The notes below the pieces were generated by a model. It worked only from the letters and a program-made list of their open reading frames with translations, searched no databases and was not told the origin of the DNA. From Henriciella sp045287255 (GTDB lineage: Bacteria; Pseudomonadota; Alphaproteobacteria; Caulobacterales; Hyphomonadaceae): a DNA stretch of 64,000 bases. A program made the position numbers and the translations under genes. Positions 41,774 through 52,170 of the stretch are shown piece after piece; within the stretch, counting starts at the first letter, position 1, and every line of letters begins with the position of its first letter. The DNA is taken from assembly GCF_045287255.1 (NCBI RefSeq), contig NZ_CP137142.1:1116001-1180000 (forward strand), given 5' to 3'.

Positions 41774-42673
41774 ATGCAAACCATCGCATTTATCGGGCTT
41801 GGAAACATGGGCGGCGGTATGGCGGCCAATCAGGTCAAGGCGGGCCGTACGGTTCGCGCGTTTGACTTGTCTGCGGACGCCCTGATCCGCGCGAAAGACG
41901 CAGGATGCACGGCCTGCGGGTCAGCCGCAGAAGCCGTTCAGGGCGCGGATGCCGTCATCACCATGCTACCCGCGGGCAAACATGTGCGCAGCGTGTATGC
42001 GAGTGATATTTTGCCGAACGCGAAAGTAGGCGCTTTGCTGGTTGATTGCTCCACAATTGATGTCGAGAGCGCGCGAGCTGTGGCCACTCTGGCGCAGGAA
42101 GCGGGGAAAGGCTTTCGGCCCGCCGATGCGCCTGTATCTGGTGGGACGGCGGCTGCAGATGCCGGGACGCTGGCCTTCATGGTCGGGTGTGCTGAGGCTG
42201 ATTTTGCTGATGTCGAATCGGTTCTGGAGCCAATGAGCCGGGTGACGATCCATGCTGGGACAAGCGGCGCAGGGCAGGCGGCGAAGATTTGCAATAATAT
42301 GCTGCTGGGTATCTCTATGATCGGTACCTGTGAAGCGTTTGCATTGGCAGAACGGCTCGGCCTTGATGCCCCGAAATTCTATGACATTTCCAGTCAGTCG
42401 TCTGGTCAGAACTGGTCCATGACCAGCTATTGCCCGGTGGAGGGGGTTGGTCCGGAATCTCCAGCGGATCGTAATTTTGATGGTGGCTTTGCCACGGACA
42501 TGATGCTCAAGGATTTACGTCTGGCTAAAGAGGCCGCGATATCGAGTGGCGGCGTTACGCCATTGGGCGGGCAGGCCGAAGCGCTCTACGCGGCTCTCTC
42601 CGAGGCGGGATTAGGCGGCAAAGACTTTTCCGCCATTATGGAAATGCTCAAGCGCGGTACCGTAAAACCTTAA
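41774..42673 (+). CDS. mmsB: 3-hydroxyisobutyrate dehydrogenase
   Basis: A 299-residue NAD-dependent enzyme of valine degradation. The N-terminal AFIGLGNMGGGMAANQVKAG is the family signature, followed by VDCSTIDVESAR, DAPVSGG and the catalytic lysine in GQAAKICNNMLL. Usually found with other valine genes, which are absent here. Its stop overlaps the map stop (shared TTAA). Confidence 0.9.
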   Translation: MQTIAFIGLGNMGGGMAANQVKAGRTVRAFDLSADALIRAKDAGCTACGSAAEAVQGADAVITMLPAGKHVRSVYASDILPNAKVGALLVDCSTIDVESARAVATLAQEAGKGFRPADAPVSGGTAAADAGTLAFMVGCAEADFADVESVLEPMSRVTIHAGTSGAGQAAKICNNMLLGISMIGTCEAFALAERLGLDAPKFYDISSQSSGQNWSMTSYCPVEGVGPESPADRNFDGGFATDMMLKDLRLAKEAAISSGGVTPLGGQAEALYAALSEAGLGGKDFSAIMEMLKRGTVKP

Positions 42674-43521
42674 GCGGCTTTATGCGGTGTGTGCAGGCCC
42701 GTTGGCGAGGCTGTGAAAATCTCGCAGCCATCCTTTGTGACGCCAACAGAATGCTCAAACTGAGCTGAGAGCTTGCGATCACGGGTCACCGCGGTCCAGC
42801 CATCTTTCAGGATGGCGGCGTCCTTTCGACCGACGTTCAGCATGGGTTCGATTGTGAAGAACATGCCTTCTTTAAGTTCTGGACCCGTTCCTGCCTTGGC
42901 GCTGTGCACGACATTCGGTTCGTCATGGAAGAGGCGACCGAGACCATGGCCGCAAAAGTCATCGACAACCGAGTAGCGGTTCTTTCGGGCAATTTCTGAA
43001 ATTGCCGCGCCAATGTCGCCAAAACGGTTCCCCGGTTTTACCGCCGCAATCCCTGCCATCAGCGATTCATAGGTCACATCCATAAGGCGTTCAGCCAGAC
43101 GCTTTGGCGTACCAGCGGCATACATGCGGGAATGATCGCCATGCCAGCCATCAACAATTACCGTCACATCAATATTGGCAATGTCGCCATTCTTGAGCTC
43201 GCGATCACCTGGGATGCCATGACAGATCACGTGATTGAGGGAAATACAGGAGGCATGTTCATAGCCGCGATAGCCAATCGTTGCTGATTGCGCACCATGA
43301 TCATAGACAAACTCGCGGATCAGATCATCGAGATGAGCCGTTGTCACGCCGGGTTGGACGTGCGGTGCAATCATATCGAGACACTCGGCGACCAAGCGCC
43401 CGGCCTTGCGCATGCCCTCAAACCCTTCTGCGTCATGAATACGGATTTCACCCGTTCGCATAGGCATCAGGAGTTCAGCAGAGTCGGTCATAGGCGGATC
43501 TTTCGGGTCTGTCGCAGTCAT
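42670..43521 (-). CDS. map: Methionine aminopeptidase
   Basis: A 283-residue type I enzyme that removes the initiator methionine. Metal ligands and signature are present: HVICHGIPGD, NIDVTVIVDGWHGDHSRMY, CGHGLGRLFHDEPNV, FTIEPM and QFEHSVGV. ATG 43521 has GGGG upstream and gives a 30-residue leader before the standard start at MRTGEIRIHD; a later ATG at 43491 is possible. Confidence 0.93.
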   Translation of the reverse strand: MTATDPKDPPMTDSAELLMPMRTGEIRIHDAEGFEGMRKAGRLVAECLDMIAPHVQPGVTTAHLDDLIREFVYDHGAQSATIGYRGYEHASCISLNHVICHGIPGDRELKNGDIANIDVTVIVDGWHGDHSRMYAAGTPKRLAERLMDVTYESLMAGIAAVKPGNRFGDIGAAISEIARKNRYSVVDDFCGHGLGRLFHDEPNVVHSAKAGTGPELKEGMFFTIEPMLNVGRKDAAILKDGWTAVTRDRKLSAQFEHSVGVTKDGCEIFTASPTGLHTPHKAA

Positions 43522-43664
43522 ATCGTCTGCCCCATATAATCCAGCCCCCCTGAAATTGCTATAAGTGACACGCTTCACGCGCATGGCGCGCGAGCTGTGC
43601 CGGGTCAGCACAAGCGCGGCTTGTATGGTCTTGTTCCCCCAGAAGCCTGCTATAGGCAGAGCCT

Positions 43665-44087
43665 ATGCTATATCGTCTGGTTTATGTCAGTACGGCCCGT
43701 GAAGGTCTAACGGATGAAGAGATCGGTGCGATCCTTGATGTCTCGCAGTCGAACAATCATGAGCGGTATCTGACCGGTTTCCTCGCACATAATGGTCGCC
43801 ATTTCATGCAAGCGCTGGAAGGCGCCCGCGAAGAGGTCGACGCGGTCTTTAGCCGAATCTTGCAAGATGATCGGCATTTCGGCGTGGTTCAGATTGTTGG
43901 CGAGCAAATCACCAAACGCGCTTTCCCGGATTGGGCGATGAACTATTTCCGGGCTGATGATCCTGCTGTTGGCACAATGGTGGTTCGCTACAATGACCCG
44001 ATTGATAGCTTGTTGCCAAAGGATACGCCCCGCGAGTTGCTGCACCTGTTCACCCGGTTTTTACATATAGAATCACTGACTCCGTAA
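43665..44087 (+). CDS. BLUF blue-light sensor protein
   Basis: A 140-residue flavin-binding photoreceptor with no output domain. The key residues are all kept: Tyr7 (LVYVS), Asn30/Asn31 (SNNHERYLTG), Gln49 (FMQALEG) and Trp90 (FPDWAMNY), each one less than in Synechocystis PixD. It should therefore show the light-driven hydrogen-bond switch. Stand-alone BLUF proteins act by binding a partner, and the next gene is an unknown one on the same strand. Divergent from map. Confidence 0.92.
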   Translation: MLYRLVYVSTAREGLTDEEIGAILDVSQSNNHERYLTGFLAHNGRHFMQALEGAREEVDAVFSRILQDDRHFGVVQIVGEQITKRAFPDWAMNYFRADDPAVGTMVVRYNDPIDSLLPKDTPRELLHLFTRFLHIESLTP

Positions 44088-44142
44088 ACGCTCTGGCAAG
44101 GGCTTCATTCTAGGTATGGTGCTTAGCTTAAGTGAGGCGTCA

Positions 44143-45087
44143 ATGGACCGGGACTTGCAAGTCATGATGAGCCGCGTGGCGCGCTTAGGCGAGATGTCTG
44201 AGTCCGAAGCGCATCGCATTGTGAATCAGGTCTATGAGGATGGAATTGTCAGCCGTGGGGAGGCTGAAGCCCTGTTTCGGTTGAATGGTGTCCTTGCGCA
44301 TACAGACCCGGCCTGGACAGCGCGGTTTATCGAGGCGGTCAAGGATTACGTCCTGACACGGGAACCACCTCAGGGACAGGTTACAGAAGAAGAAGCCGAC
44401 TGGCTGATTGCCCGTGTCAGTAATGATGATGCCATGCCAAGCCTTGATGAGATTGACCTGCTGCTGGCTGTCTTGCGCTATGCAAATGGAGCTGCCGATA
44501 ATCTCGGAGACTTTACGATTCGGGCCATATCAAACCACATCAAGTTTGAACGAGTGGTCCGTCCGCTATGGGTCGAGCGTATGCGGCAAGCCCTTTATGC
44601 GCCGCGTGGAGCTGGCGGTGTTTGGGTGACCCAGACCGAAGCACGCATTCTGTTTGAGACCAATGATGCTGTCGCTTTTGCCAAGAATGCACCGGCCTGG
44701 AATGATCTGTTCGCCCGGGCAATCGGAAACCACCTTCTCGCACGGGCCCATCCTAGCCCGCAAACGGAGGAAGAGGCATTGGCACGTGAGCTTTGGCTCA
44801 GTGATCAATCAAGTGGGGTTGGAAGTTTCTTTGGCCGGATGGGGGGTGCTTTTGGGGATGGCTGGTTTGAAAAGGTCACGCATGACTCAGGCCGTGCAGC
44901 GCGGGCACGCATGATTGCGGCAGATGCTGCATTACGCGCAGCCATAGATGTGACACTCGAGGAGAATACTTGGCTGATGAAACGACTGGGTTGGGATGCT
45001 CAAATCAGCCCCGCTGAGCGGGCCCTACTTGACTTTTTGAAGGCAGAAGCGCCTGGATTTGCCCAAGGGTTGGCCGTCGCGGCGTAA
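44143..45087 (+). CDS. Unrecognised protein with repeated acidic-turn motifs
   Basis: I do not recognise this 314-residue protein. It is soluble and mostly helical. Three places repeat a pattern of turn plus helix: YEDGIVSRGEAEALFRLN, NDDAMPSLDEIDLLLAVLR and GAGGVWVTQTEARILFET, which recall TerB-like or EF-hand-like units (the second is the least regular). A glycine-rich stretch (GVGSFFGRMGGAFGDGW) follows at about 229-247. ATG 44143 has GAGG five bases upstream; ATG 44116 has none. It follows the BLUF gene after 55 bases and precedes the K+ channel gene, so light control is possible. Confidence 0.6.
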   Translation: MDRDLQVMMSRVARLGEMSESEAHRIVNQVYEDGIVSRGEAEALFRLNGVLAHTDPAWTARFIEAVKDYVLTREPPQGQVTEEEADWLIARVSNDDAMPSLDEIDLLLAVLRYANGAADNLGDFTIRAISNHIKFERVVRPLWVERMRQALYAPRGAGGVWVTQTEARILFETNDAVAFAKNAPAWNDLFARAIGNHLLARAHPSPQTEEEALARELWLSDQSSGVGSFFGRMGGAFGDGWFEKVTHDSGRAARARMIAADAALRAAIDVTLEENTWLMKRLGWDAQISPAERALLDFLKAEAPGFAQGLAVAA

Positions 45088-45112
45088 GCCCGGTTCGACC
45101 TGTGGAGCTTTT

Positions 45113-45556
45113 ATGCTGCTTGAAAATCTATTGATCGCGGGGCTTCTGGTCACGATCACGGTTGTGATGCACTTTATGGGGCTGGTTGCTCTGAGCTGGT
45201 TCTTGCAGAGGCGTTGGCGTAAGCATGCCAAACGGATCACCTCGATTGTCTGGCAGGGGTCTAGCGTGGTGATTACGGTTTTGGGTTTGTTTGCTCTGCA
45301 CTCCTTGCAGATTTGGGTCTACGCCATTGCGTATATCCTGCTGGATGAATTTCAGACGATTGAGCAGGCATTGTATTTCTCAACGAGCACCTTCACGACT
45401 GTTGGTTTCGGGGATTTGGTACTGGATGAGCGTTGGCGGATGCTGTCTGCCGCAGAATCCGCCAATGGATTTCTTCTGATCGGGTGGTCAACGGCATTCC
45501 TGGTCTCGCTGACCTCCCGAGTGCGGGCCTTTGAGGCTGATGTTGAAGGAGCCTAG
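45113..45556 (+). CDS. Two-helix potassium channel
   Basis: A 147-residue ion channel with two membrane helices (about 5-30 and 110-132) and an additional N-terminal hydrophobic stretch between 44 and 75. The pore loop contains the K+ selectivity filter TTVGFGD (filter 96-101). It lacks a RCK domain and a voltage sensor. ATG 45113. It is 25 bases after the unknown gene on the same strand, so probably in one unit with BLUF. Its stop shares CTAG with the convergent gene. Confidence 0.82.
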   Translation: MLLENLLIAGLLVTITVVMHFMGLVALSWFLQRRWRKHAKRITSIVWQGSSVVITVLGLFALHSLQIWVYAIAYILLDEFQTIEQALYFSTSTFTTVGFGDLVLDERWRMLSAAESANGFLLIGWSTAFLVSLTSRVRAFEADVEGA

Positions 45557-46533
45557 ACGCTTTTCTGTGGGCCGAGTTTCATGATTCGGGCCGCAGCGAT
45601 CGCAACTCCAATCGCCAGAAAGCCGCCGAGGATCAGAGCCTCTGCACGATCTGCGAAAACCTCAAAGAACTGCGTGTAGAGGTGAATGGCGAAGAACACG
45701 AAGGCGCTGACAGACAGGAAGCTACCGCGTGGTGCTTTAACGAAGAGTGCGATGAGAAAAGCGGCCCAACCGATTGAGAAGACAGCTTCCGGAATTTCCA
45801 GCGCCTGATCACGCCAGTCCATACGGGCACGCCATCCTTCTCCTGCGGCCCAGTGTTCGCCGATATGATCACCCCAGAGCGACCCCACCCAGAAGCCAAA
45901 TTGGACAAGGAACAGGCTGGTTCGCGCGGCGACGGTGGCCATACTGGAGAACACTTCTTTCAGGCGTGGTCGCAAAGCATAAAGCGCAAGGGTTAGCAGC
46001 CCGAACACAAGGATGGTGATGGTCGGCTCGCGCACGATTAAGGCATAAGAGGCATGCCAGTAGAAGGTGCCCGTCCCGAGTACGGCACCGAGTGCTAGAA
46101 CCGCCATGGCGGCGAGAAAGCTGGAACGAAAGGTGAGGGCACCAGCAGTCATAATTGCGAAAATGACAAGAGGCGGCCAGATCAGGCCAGCCGTCTCACC
46201 GGCTTCAAGTGCAACCCAGGCCGATAGGCCAATTGTCCCCATAACGGCGAAGGCACTACCCAGTAGGTGCCAGCTTTCGTCTTTCTGGAAGAATTTCAGA
46301 AAGAGCGCGATTGAAAGTGCAACTAGGGCAAGGATCAAGCCAACAGTGGCAGAAGGCTCAAGCGCCAGAACACCCGCCGCGACGCCCAGTGCTCCAAAGA
46401 TCAGGATCGCGCTGATCCAGGCTGTACCCGATTTGCTTGGCAAAGCCAGTGTTTCAAGCTTGGCGGCAAGGTCTGCGTCAATCGCACCAGACTGTTGAAG
46501 TTGCTCTAAATCAAGTCGAATGATGGGCATCAT
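45553..46533 (-). CDS. DUF2157-like membrane protein
   Basis: A 326-residue integral membrane protein. It begins with a short soluble segment (LDLEQLQQSGAIDADLAAKLETL) and continues with about nine hydrophobic helices, as in DUF2157 proteins. Function is unknown. Convergent with the channel gene, with CTAG shared between the stops. Confidence 0.7.
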   Translation of the reverse strand: MMPIIRLDLEQLQQSGAIDADLAAKLETLALPSKSGTAWISAILIFGALGVAAGVLALEPSATVGLILALVALSIALFLKFFQKDESWHLLGSAFAVMGTIGLSAWVALEAGETAGLIWPPLVIFAIMTAGALTFRSSFLAAMAVLALGAVLGTGTFYWHASYALIVREPTITILVFGLLTLALYALRPRLKEVFSSMATVAARTSLFLVQFGFWVGSLWGDHIGEHWAAGEGWRARMDWRDQALEIPEAVFSIGWAAFLIALFVKAPRGSFLSVSAFVFFAIHLYTQFFEVFADRAEALILGGFLAIGVAIAAARIMKLGPQKSV

Positions 46534-46669
46534 TATCTCCTGTTAGTGAGCGCTCAATAACATTTATAGTAAAACTCTTCAACCCCTCTGGCGAGGATGG
46601 CGTGGACAAGGACGATTGAGCAGCTTAAGTCCGCATGCGAATTGAAACTAAATGGATAGGGCTGAGTAT

Positions 46670-48667
<1,998 letters not shown>

Positions 48668-48678
48668 GGACCAAGGAT

Positions 48679-49188
48679 ATGTCCAACCCAGAAACTGCAC
48701 CTCACGGCTCGCTCAATTTTGGGCAAGTTCTGTTTAGTCCGAAAGGGCGAATCACTCAGGGGCAATTCTGGGGCGGATGGGCAGCCTTGTTCATTGCCAA
48801 TATTGTCGTCGGGTTCATTCCGGTGGCGGGTAATTTCCTGTCGATTGCGCTGATTTATGTTGGGGCCTGCATCTATGGCAAACGCTTGCATGATATGGGG
48901 AAATCCGGCTGGGTTCACCTTGTGCCATGGGTTGTCACTCTGATTATCGGGATCGGGGTTACAGTACAGAACTATGACGCGGTTGTCGCATTTATGGAGC
49001 TTGCGGAGAGTGGCCGTGAACCAACCGAGGAAGAGGCACTGGCGCTCTTTTCCGAGCTTGGTCCATTCTTTTTTGCGATTGTCATCAACCTTCTGATCTG
49101 GCTGGTCTATACCATTTGGGTCGGTGCCAGTGATAGCGAGAAGTTTGATAATCGGCACGGTTCGGGTCCTGTTGGAGACGCCTTTTAG
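48679..49188 (+). CDS. DUF805 membrane protein
   Basis: A 169-residue inner-membrane protein. The family pattern is LFSPKGRITQGQFW near the start, then hydrophobic helices, and YGKRLHDMGKSGW. Function is not known. It follows pccA by 11 bases, so probably cotranscribed, and is followed by a double-DUF805 gene. Confidence 0.87.
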   Translation: MSNPETAPHGSLNFGQVLFSPKGRITQGQFWGGWAALFIANIVVGFIPVAGNFLSIALIYVGACIYGKRLHDMGKSGWVHLVPWVVTLIIGIGVTVQNYDAVVAFMELAESGREPTEEEALALFSELGPFFFAIVINLLIWLVYTIWVGASDSEKFDNRHGSGPVGDAF

Positions 49189-49307
49189 ACGGGGTGAGCC
49201 TGTTTGGAGGTGACCGGATTTCGATAAATGCTTATCGATTATTGATAAATAGATCAAGGCGTGTATAACCGCCTCAGAGATCGACTTCGCCTGAAGGAAT
49301 TGGGGCT

Positions 49308-50582
49308 ATGACAGACATAACCGCCGTGCAAAAACCGCGTATGAGCTGGTTAGATACGCTTTTCAATCCTTCCGGAAAAAGCACAAAAATCGAGTTTACA
49401 CGGGCCTGGACTTTGCTGTTCTTTCTGCAGCTGGGTGTGGTGATGTTGCCATGGTTTGCAGCCTTTGTGATGGGGCTCGCTGGCGGTGATGGTCAGGCAA
49501 TCGGGCGATTTGGTTTATATCTGTCTCCGATCGTTTTTGTGACAACGACGGTCCTGTCATATGTCATCCACACACGACGATTGCGCGATGCGGGAAAGTC
49601 GACGCTGTTTGCTCTGCTCATTCTTGTTCCGCTATTGCTTGGACTCGCAAGCTTTGGGTCCTCGGTCATGCAGAAGGCTGGTGAGTATGCGACCCTTTAT
49701 GAGGACCGGCAGGAATATCTGGATGATCCAATCGCATTTCGCGAGAAAAAAGCCGAAGAGCGTCAAAAGAAAATAGAAGAGGCAGAAGCCGAACGCAAGA
49801 AGGCAGAGGAAGAGGCAGCAAAAGCCAAAGATGAAGGCGAGCAAAAAGAAGAAAAAGAGCTGCCAGCTTGTCCGGGTGCTGAAGAAGGACCAGGGCAAGG
49901 CCAGGTTGGTCAACGTGGCCCTGGTGGTGGTTTTCGCGGTGGCCCATCCCCTGAAAATCCCTTGCCAGATCAGATAGGCTTTGTCCTGCGTCCGAACCTG
50001 CAATCGATTCAAATGGCAATCATTCCGCTCAGCGCTATACTCGCCATCTGGTCCTTGGTCTGGGTTGCCCGCGCTCCGGTTGAACAGCGTTATCAGCATC
50101 AAAGTCAGGGATTTGCGCGACTTTACTTCGGTTACTCCGGGCGGATTGGGCAAAAGCAATTCTGGCTGGGATGGCTTGGTTTAGTTGCTATGGTGGGAGC
50201 GGGTGTTGTTGTTTCAAGTATTCTTGGGGCTATTTTCCCGCCAGCATCCACAATTATTATGGGGCTGATAGGGATTGCCGCGATCTGGATGATCAATGCT
50301 CTGGCCTATAAGCGTATTCACGATATTGGTTTCTCCGGTCTTCGGGCTTTCATTCCGCTAGCGGTGACCGTTGGCGCAGGACTTCTGGTTTTGCTCATCG
50401 CCATGCCATTGGGCTGGTTATCTATGCTTCATTGTGGTGTTCCGGCAGGGCTGAACTATCTGGGGATCAGTGCCGGTCTGGCTGTCGTCACCGTATGTTT
50501 GCTTCACTTCCTTTGGATGGGCTTTGCTGACCCGGATTTTGACGTTGATCAGTTTGGTGAGCCACCATTGGCGATGGAGTAG
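49308..50582 (+). CDS. Double DUF805 protein with charged coiled-coil insert
   Basis: A 424-residue membrane protein with two DUF805 units. The first begins LFNPSGKSTKIEFTRAWTLL and has YVIHTRRLRDAGKSTLF; the second begins YFGYSGRIGQKQFW and has LAYKRIHDIGFSGL. Between them lies a highly charged coiled coil (about 143-185, mostly Glu, Lys, Ala and Arg) and a Gly/Pro-rich linker. The linker is likely cytoplasmic or periplasmic and flexible. The first unit is degenerate relative to the second. Separated from the preceding DUF805 gene by 119 bases, so it may have its own promoter. Confidence 0.82.
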   Translation: MTDITAVQKPRMSWLDTLFNPSGKSTKIEFTRAWTLLFFLQLGVVMLPWFAAFVMGLAGGDGQAIGRFGLYLSPIVFVTTTVLSYVIHTRRLRDAGKSTLFALLILVPLLLGLASFGSSVMQKAGEYATLYEDRQEYLDDPIAFREKKAEERQKKIEEAEAERKKAEEEAAKAKDEGEQKEEKELPACPGAEEGPGQGQVGQRGPGGGFRGGPSPENPLPDQIGFVLRPNLQSIQMAIIPLSAILAIWSLVWVARAPVEQRYQHQSQGFARLYFGYSGRIGQKQFWLGWLGLVAMVGAGVVVSSILGAIFPPASTIIMGLIGIAAIWMINALAYKRIHDIGFSGLRAFIPLAVTVGAGLLVLLIAMPLGWLSMLHCGVPAGLNYLGISAGLAVVTVCLLHFLWMGFADPDFDVDQFGEPPLAME

Positions 50583-50719
50583 GGGTGAGTTACTGGATTT
50601 CTTCCGGCAATTTCATGATAGACTTCAATCGCCCCCTTGCCGCGCGTGTTCCTGTCCTCTATACGCGCGGTTTGATTTGAATAGGGCGAGTTGCCCTCGA
50701 CTGACTGGAAACGAGACAA

Positions 50720-50905
50720 ATGGCTGTCCCTAAGCGAAAAACGACACCGTCCAAGCGGGGCATGCGCCGCGCCCATGACCGCCTGAAAGGCAACACATTT
50801 ATCGAGGATGCAGACTCTGGTGAGCTGCGTCGTCCACACCACATCGATCTGAAGACCGGTATGTATCGCGGTCGCCAGATTCTTGAGCCAAAGGACGACA
50901 TCTAG
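50720..50905 (+). CDS. rpmF: Ribosomal protein L32
   Basis: A 61-residue 50S subunit protein starting MAVPKRKTTPSKRGMRRAHD, followed by GELRRPHHID. The usual zinc cysteines are absent, as in the cysteine-less L32 form of many alphaproteobacteria. plsX, its frequent neighbour, is not present. A strong intrinsic terminator follows at 50935. Confidence 0.96.
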   Translation: MAVPKRKTTPSKRGMRRAHDRLKGNTFIEDADSGELRRPHHIDLKTGMYRGRQILEPKDDI

Positions 50906-50934
50906 TCGCGCCAACGGTTCATACCGATTGACAG

Positions 50935-50970
50935 ACACCGGCCCTGCTTATCAGCTCGGCCGGTGTTTTT
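50935..50970 (+). terminator. Intrinsic terminator of rpmF
   Basis: ACACCGGCC (50935-50943) pairs perfectly with GGCCGGTGT (50958-50966), followed by TTTT. Confidence 0.85.
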
Positions 50971-50988
50971 GTATCTGCTGGAGGCGTC

Positions 50989-52170
50989 ATGCACATCCTG
51001 ATTGCGGGTGGCGGTATAGGGGGCTTAACCGCCGCGCTTTGCCTGAAACAGGCTGGTCACTCGGTTACAGTCCTTGAACAGGCTGAGGCCTTTGGCGAGG
51101 TCGGGGCCGGACTTCAGCTCAGTCCGAATGCCATGAAGGTCTACCGTAAGCTTGGTCTGGAAGACGCGCTGGTTGAGCGAGGGTTTGTCCCTGAGGCGGC
51201 GGAGATTCGGTTAGGAGAGAGTGGGCAGCGTTTGTTTGCTTTCCCTCTGGCCGCTGAAGCTGAGAAGCGCTGGGGCGCGCCATACCTGCATATTCACCGG
51301 GCGGATCTGATTGATGTTCTGCGCGGGGCCGCATTGGACCAGCCGGACATAGCATTGCGTACCGGAGCCATGGTTGAGAGCTACAGCCAGGATCAGGATA
51401 CGGTAGCGGTCAGTCTCGTCGATGGCGGCGAAGAGCAGGGCGATTTACTGATTGGCGCAGACGGCATCCATTCCGCGATTCGCACGCAGATGCTGGGTGC
51501 GGACAAACCGCACTTTACTGGCAATGTTGCCTGGCGCGGGACGGTTCCGATTGAAGCCTTGGGAGAACACGCGCCTGACCCTAATGCCACGATCTGGCTA
51601 GGGCGTGGCAAACATGTTGTGACGTATCGGCTAAGACAGGGAACCCTCGCCAACTTCGTTGGTGTCGTCGAGCACAGCAAGTTCCGCAATGAAAGCTGGA
51701 GCGAGGAAGGGGCCAAGGCGGAAGCGCTGGCGGACTTTGAAGGCTGGCACCCGATTGTCACAACCATGATTGAAGCCGCGCCGCGCCTGTTCCGCTGGGG
51801 CCTATTTGGCCGCCCGACACTGCCAAAGTGGAGCAATGGGCGTGTGGTCCTGCTGGGGGATGCGTGTCACCCAATGCTGCCCTTCATGGCGCAGGGTGCC
51901 GCTCAGGCGATTGAAGATGCCTATATGTTGGGCGCTCTATTACGTGAGCCGAGCGATATTGAAGCCGCACTTCGTGACTATGAGGTCACGCGTAAACCCC
52001 GCGCCAGTCGGGTACAGGCAGTTTCGAAAAGCAATGCCACGCTCTTCCATCACCGCAACCCGCTGATGCGCCTGTCGACTTATGGCCCAATGTGGATGGC
52101 TGGACGTCTAGCCCCGCGCGCTATTATGGCACGTCAGGACTGGCTCTATGCTCATGATGTGACGCGCTAG
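50989..52170 (+). CDS. FAD-dependent monooxygenase (salicylate hydroxylase-like)
   Basis: A 393-residue aromatic-ring hydroxylase. It has the FAD-binding start HILIAGGGIGGLTAALCLKQAGH, the DG loop LIGADGIHSAIR and the FAD/substrate motif VLLGDACHPMLPFMAQGAAQAIED. The group includes salicylate, 3-hydroxybenzoate and 6-hydroxynicotinate hydroxylases; substrate is open. The gene begins 18 bases after the rpmF terminator's T-tract. Its stop shares CTAG with rne. Confidence 0.88.
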   Translation: MHILIAGGGIGGLTAALCLKQAGHSVTVLEQAEAFGEVGAGLQLSPNAMKVYRKLGLEDALVERGFVPEAAEIRLGESGQRLFAFPLAAEAEKRWGAPYLHIHRADLIDVLRGAALDQPDIALRTGAMVESYSQDQDTVAVSLVDGGEEQGDLLIGADGIHSAIRTQMLGADKPHFTGNVAWRGTVPIEALGEHAPDPNATIWLGRGKHVVTYRLRQGTLANFVGVVEHSKFRNESWSEEGAKAEALADFEGWHPIVTTMIEAAPRLFRWGLFGRPTLPKWSNGRVVLLGDACHPMLPFMAQGAAQAIEDAYMLGALLREPSDIEAALRDYEVTRKPRASRVQAVSKSNATLFHHRNPLMRLSTYGPMWMAGRLAPRAIMARQDWLYAHDVTR

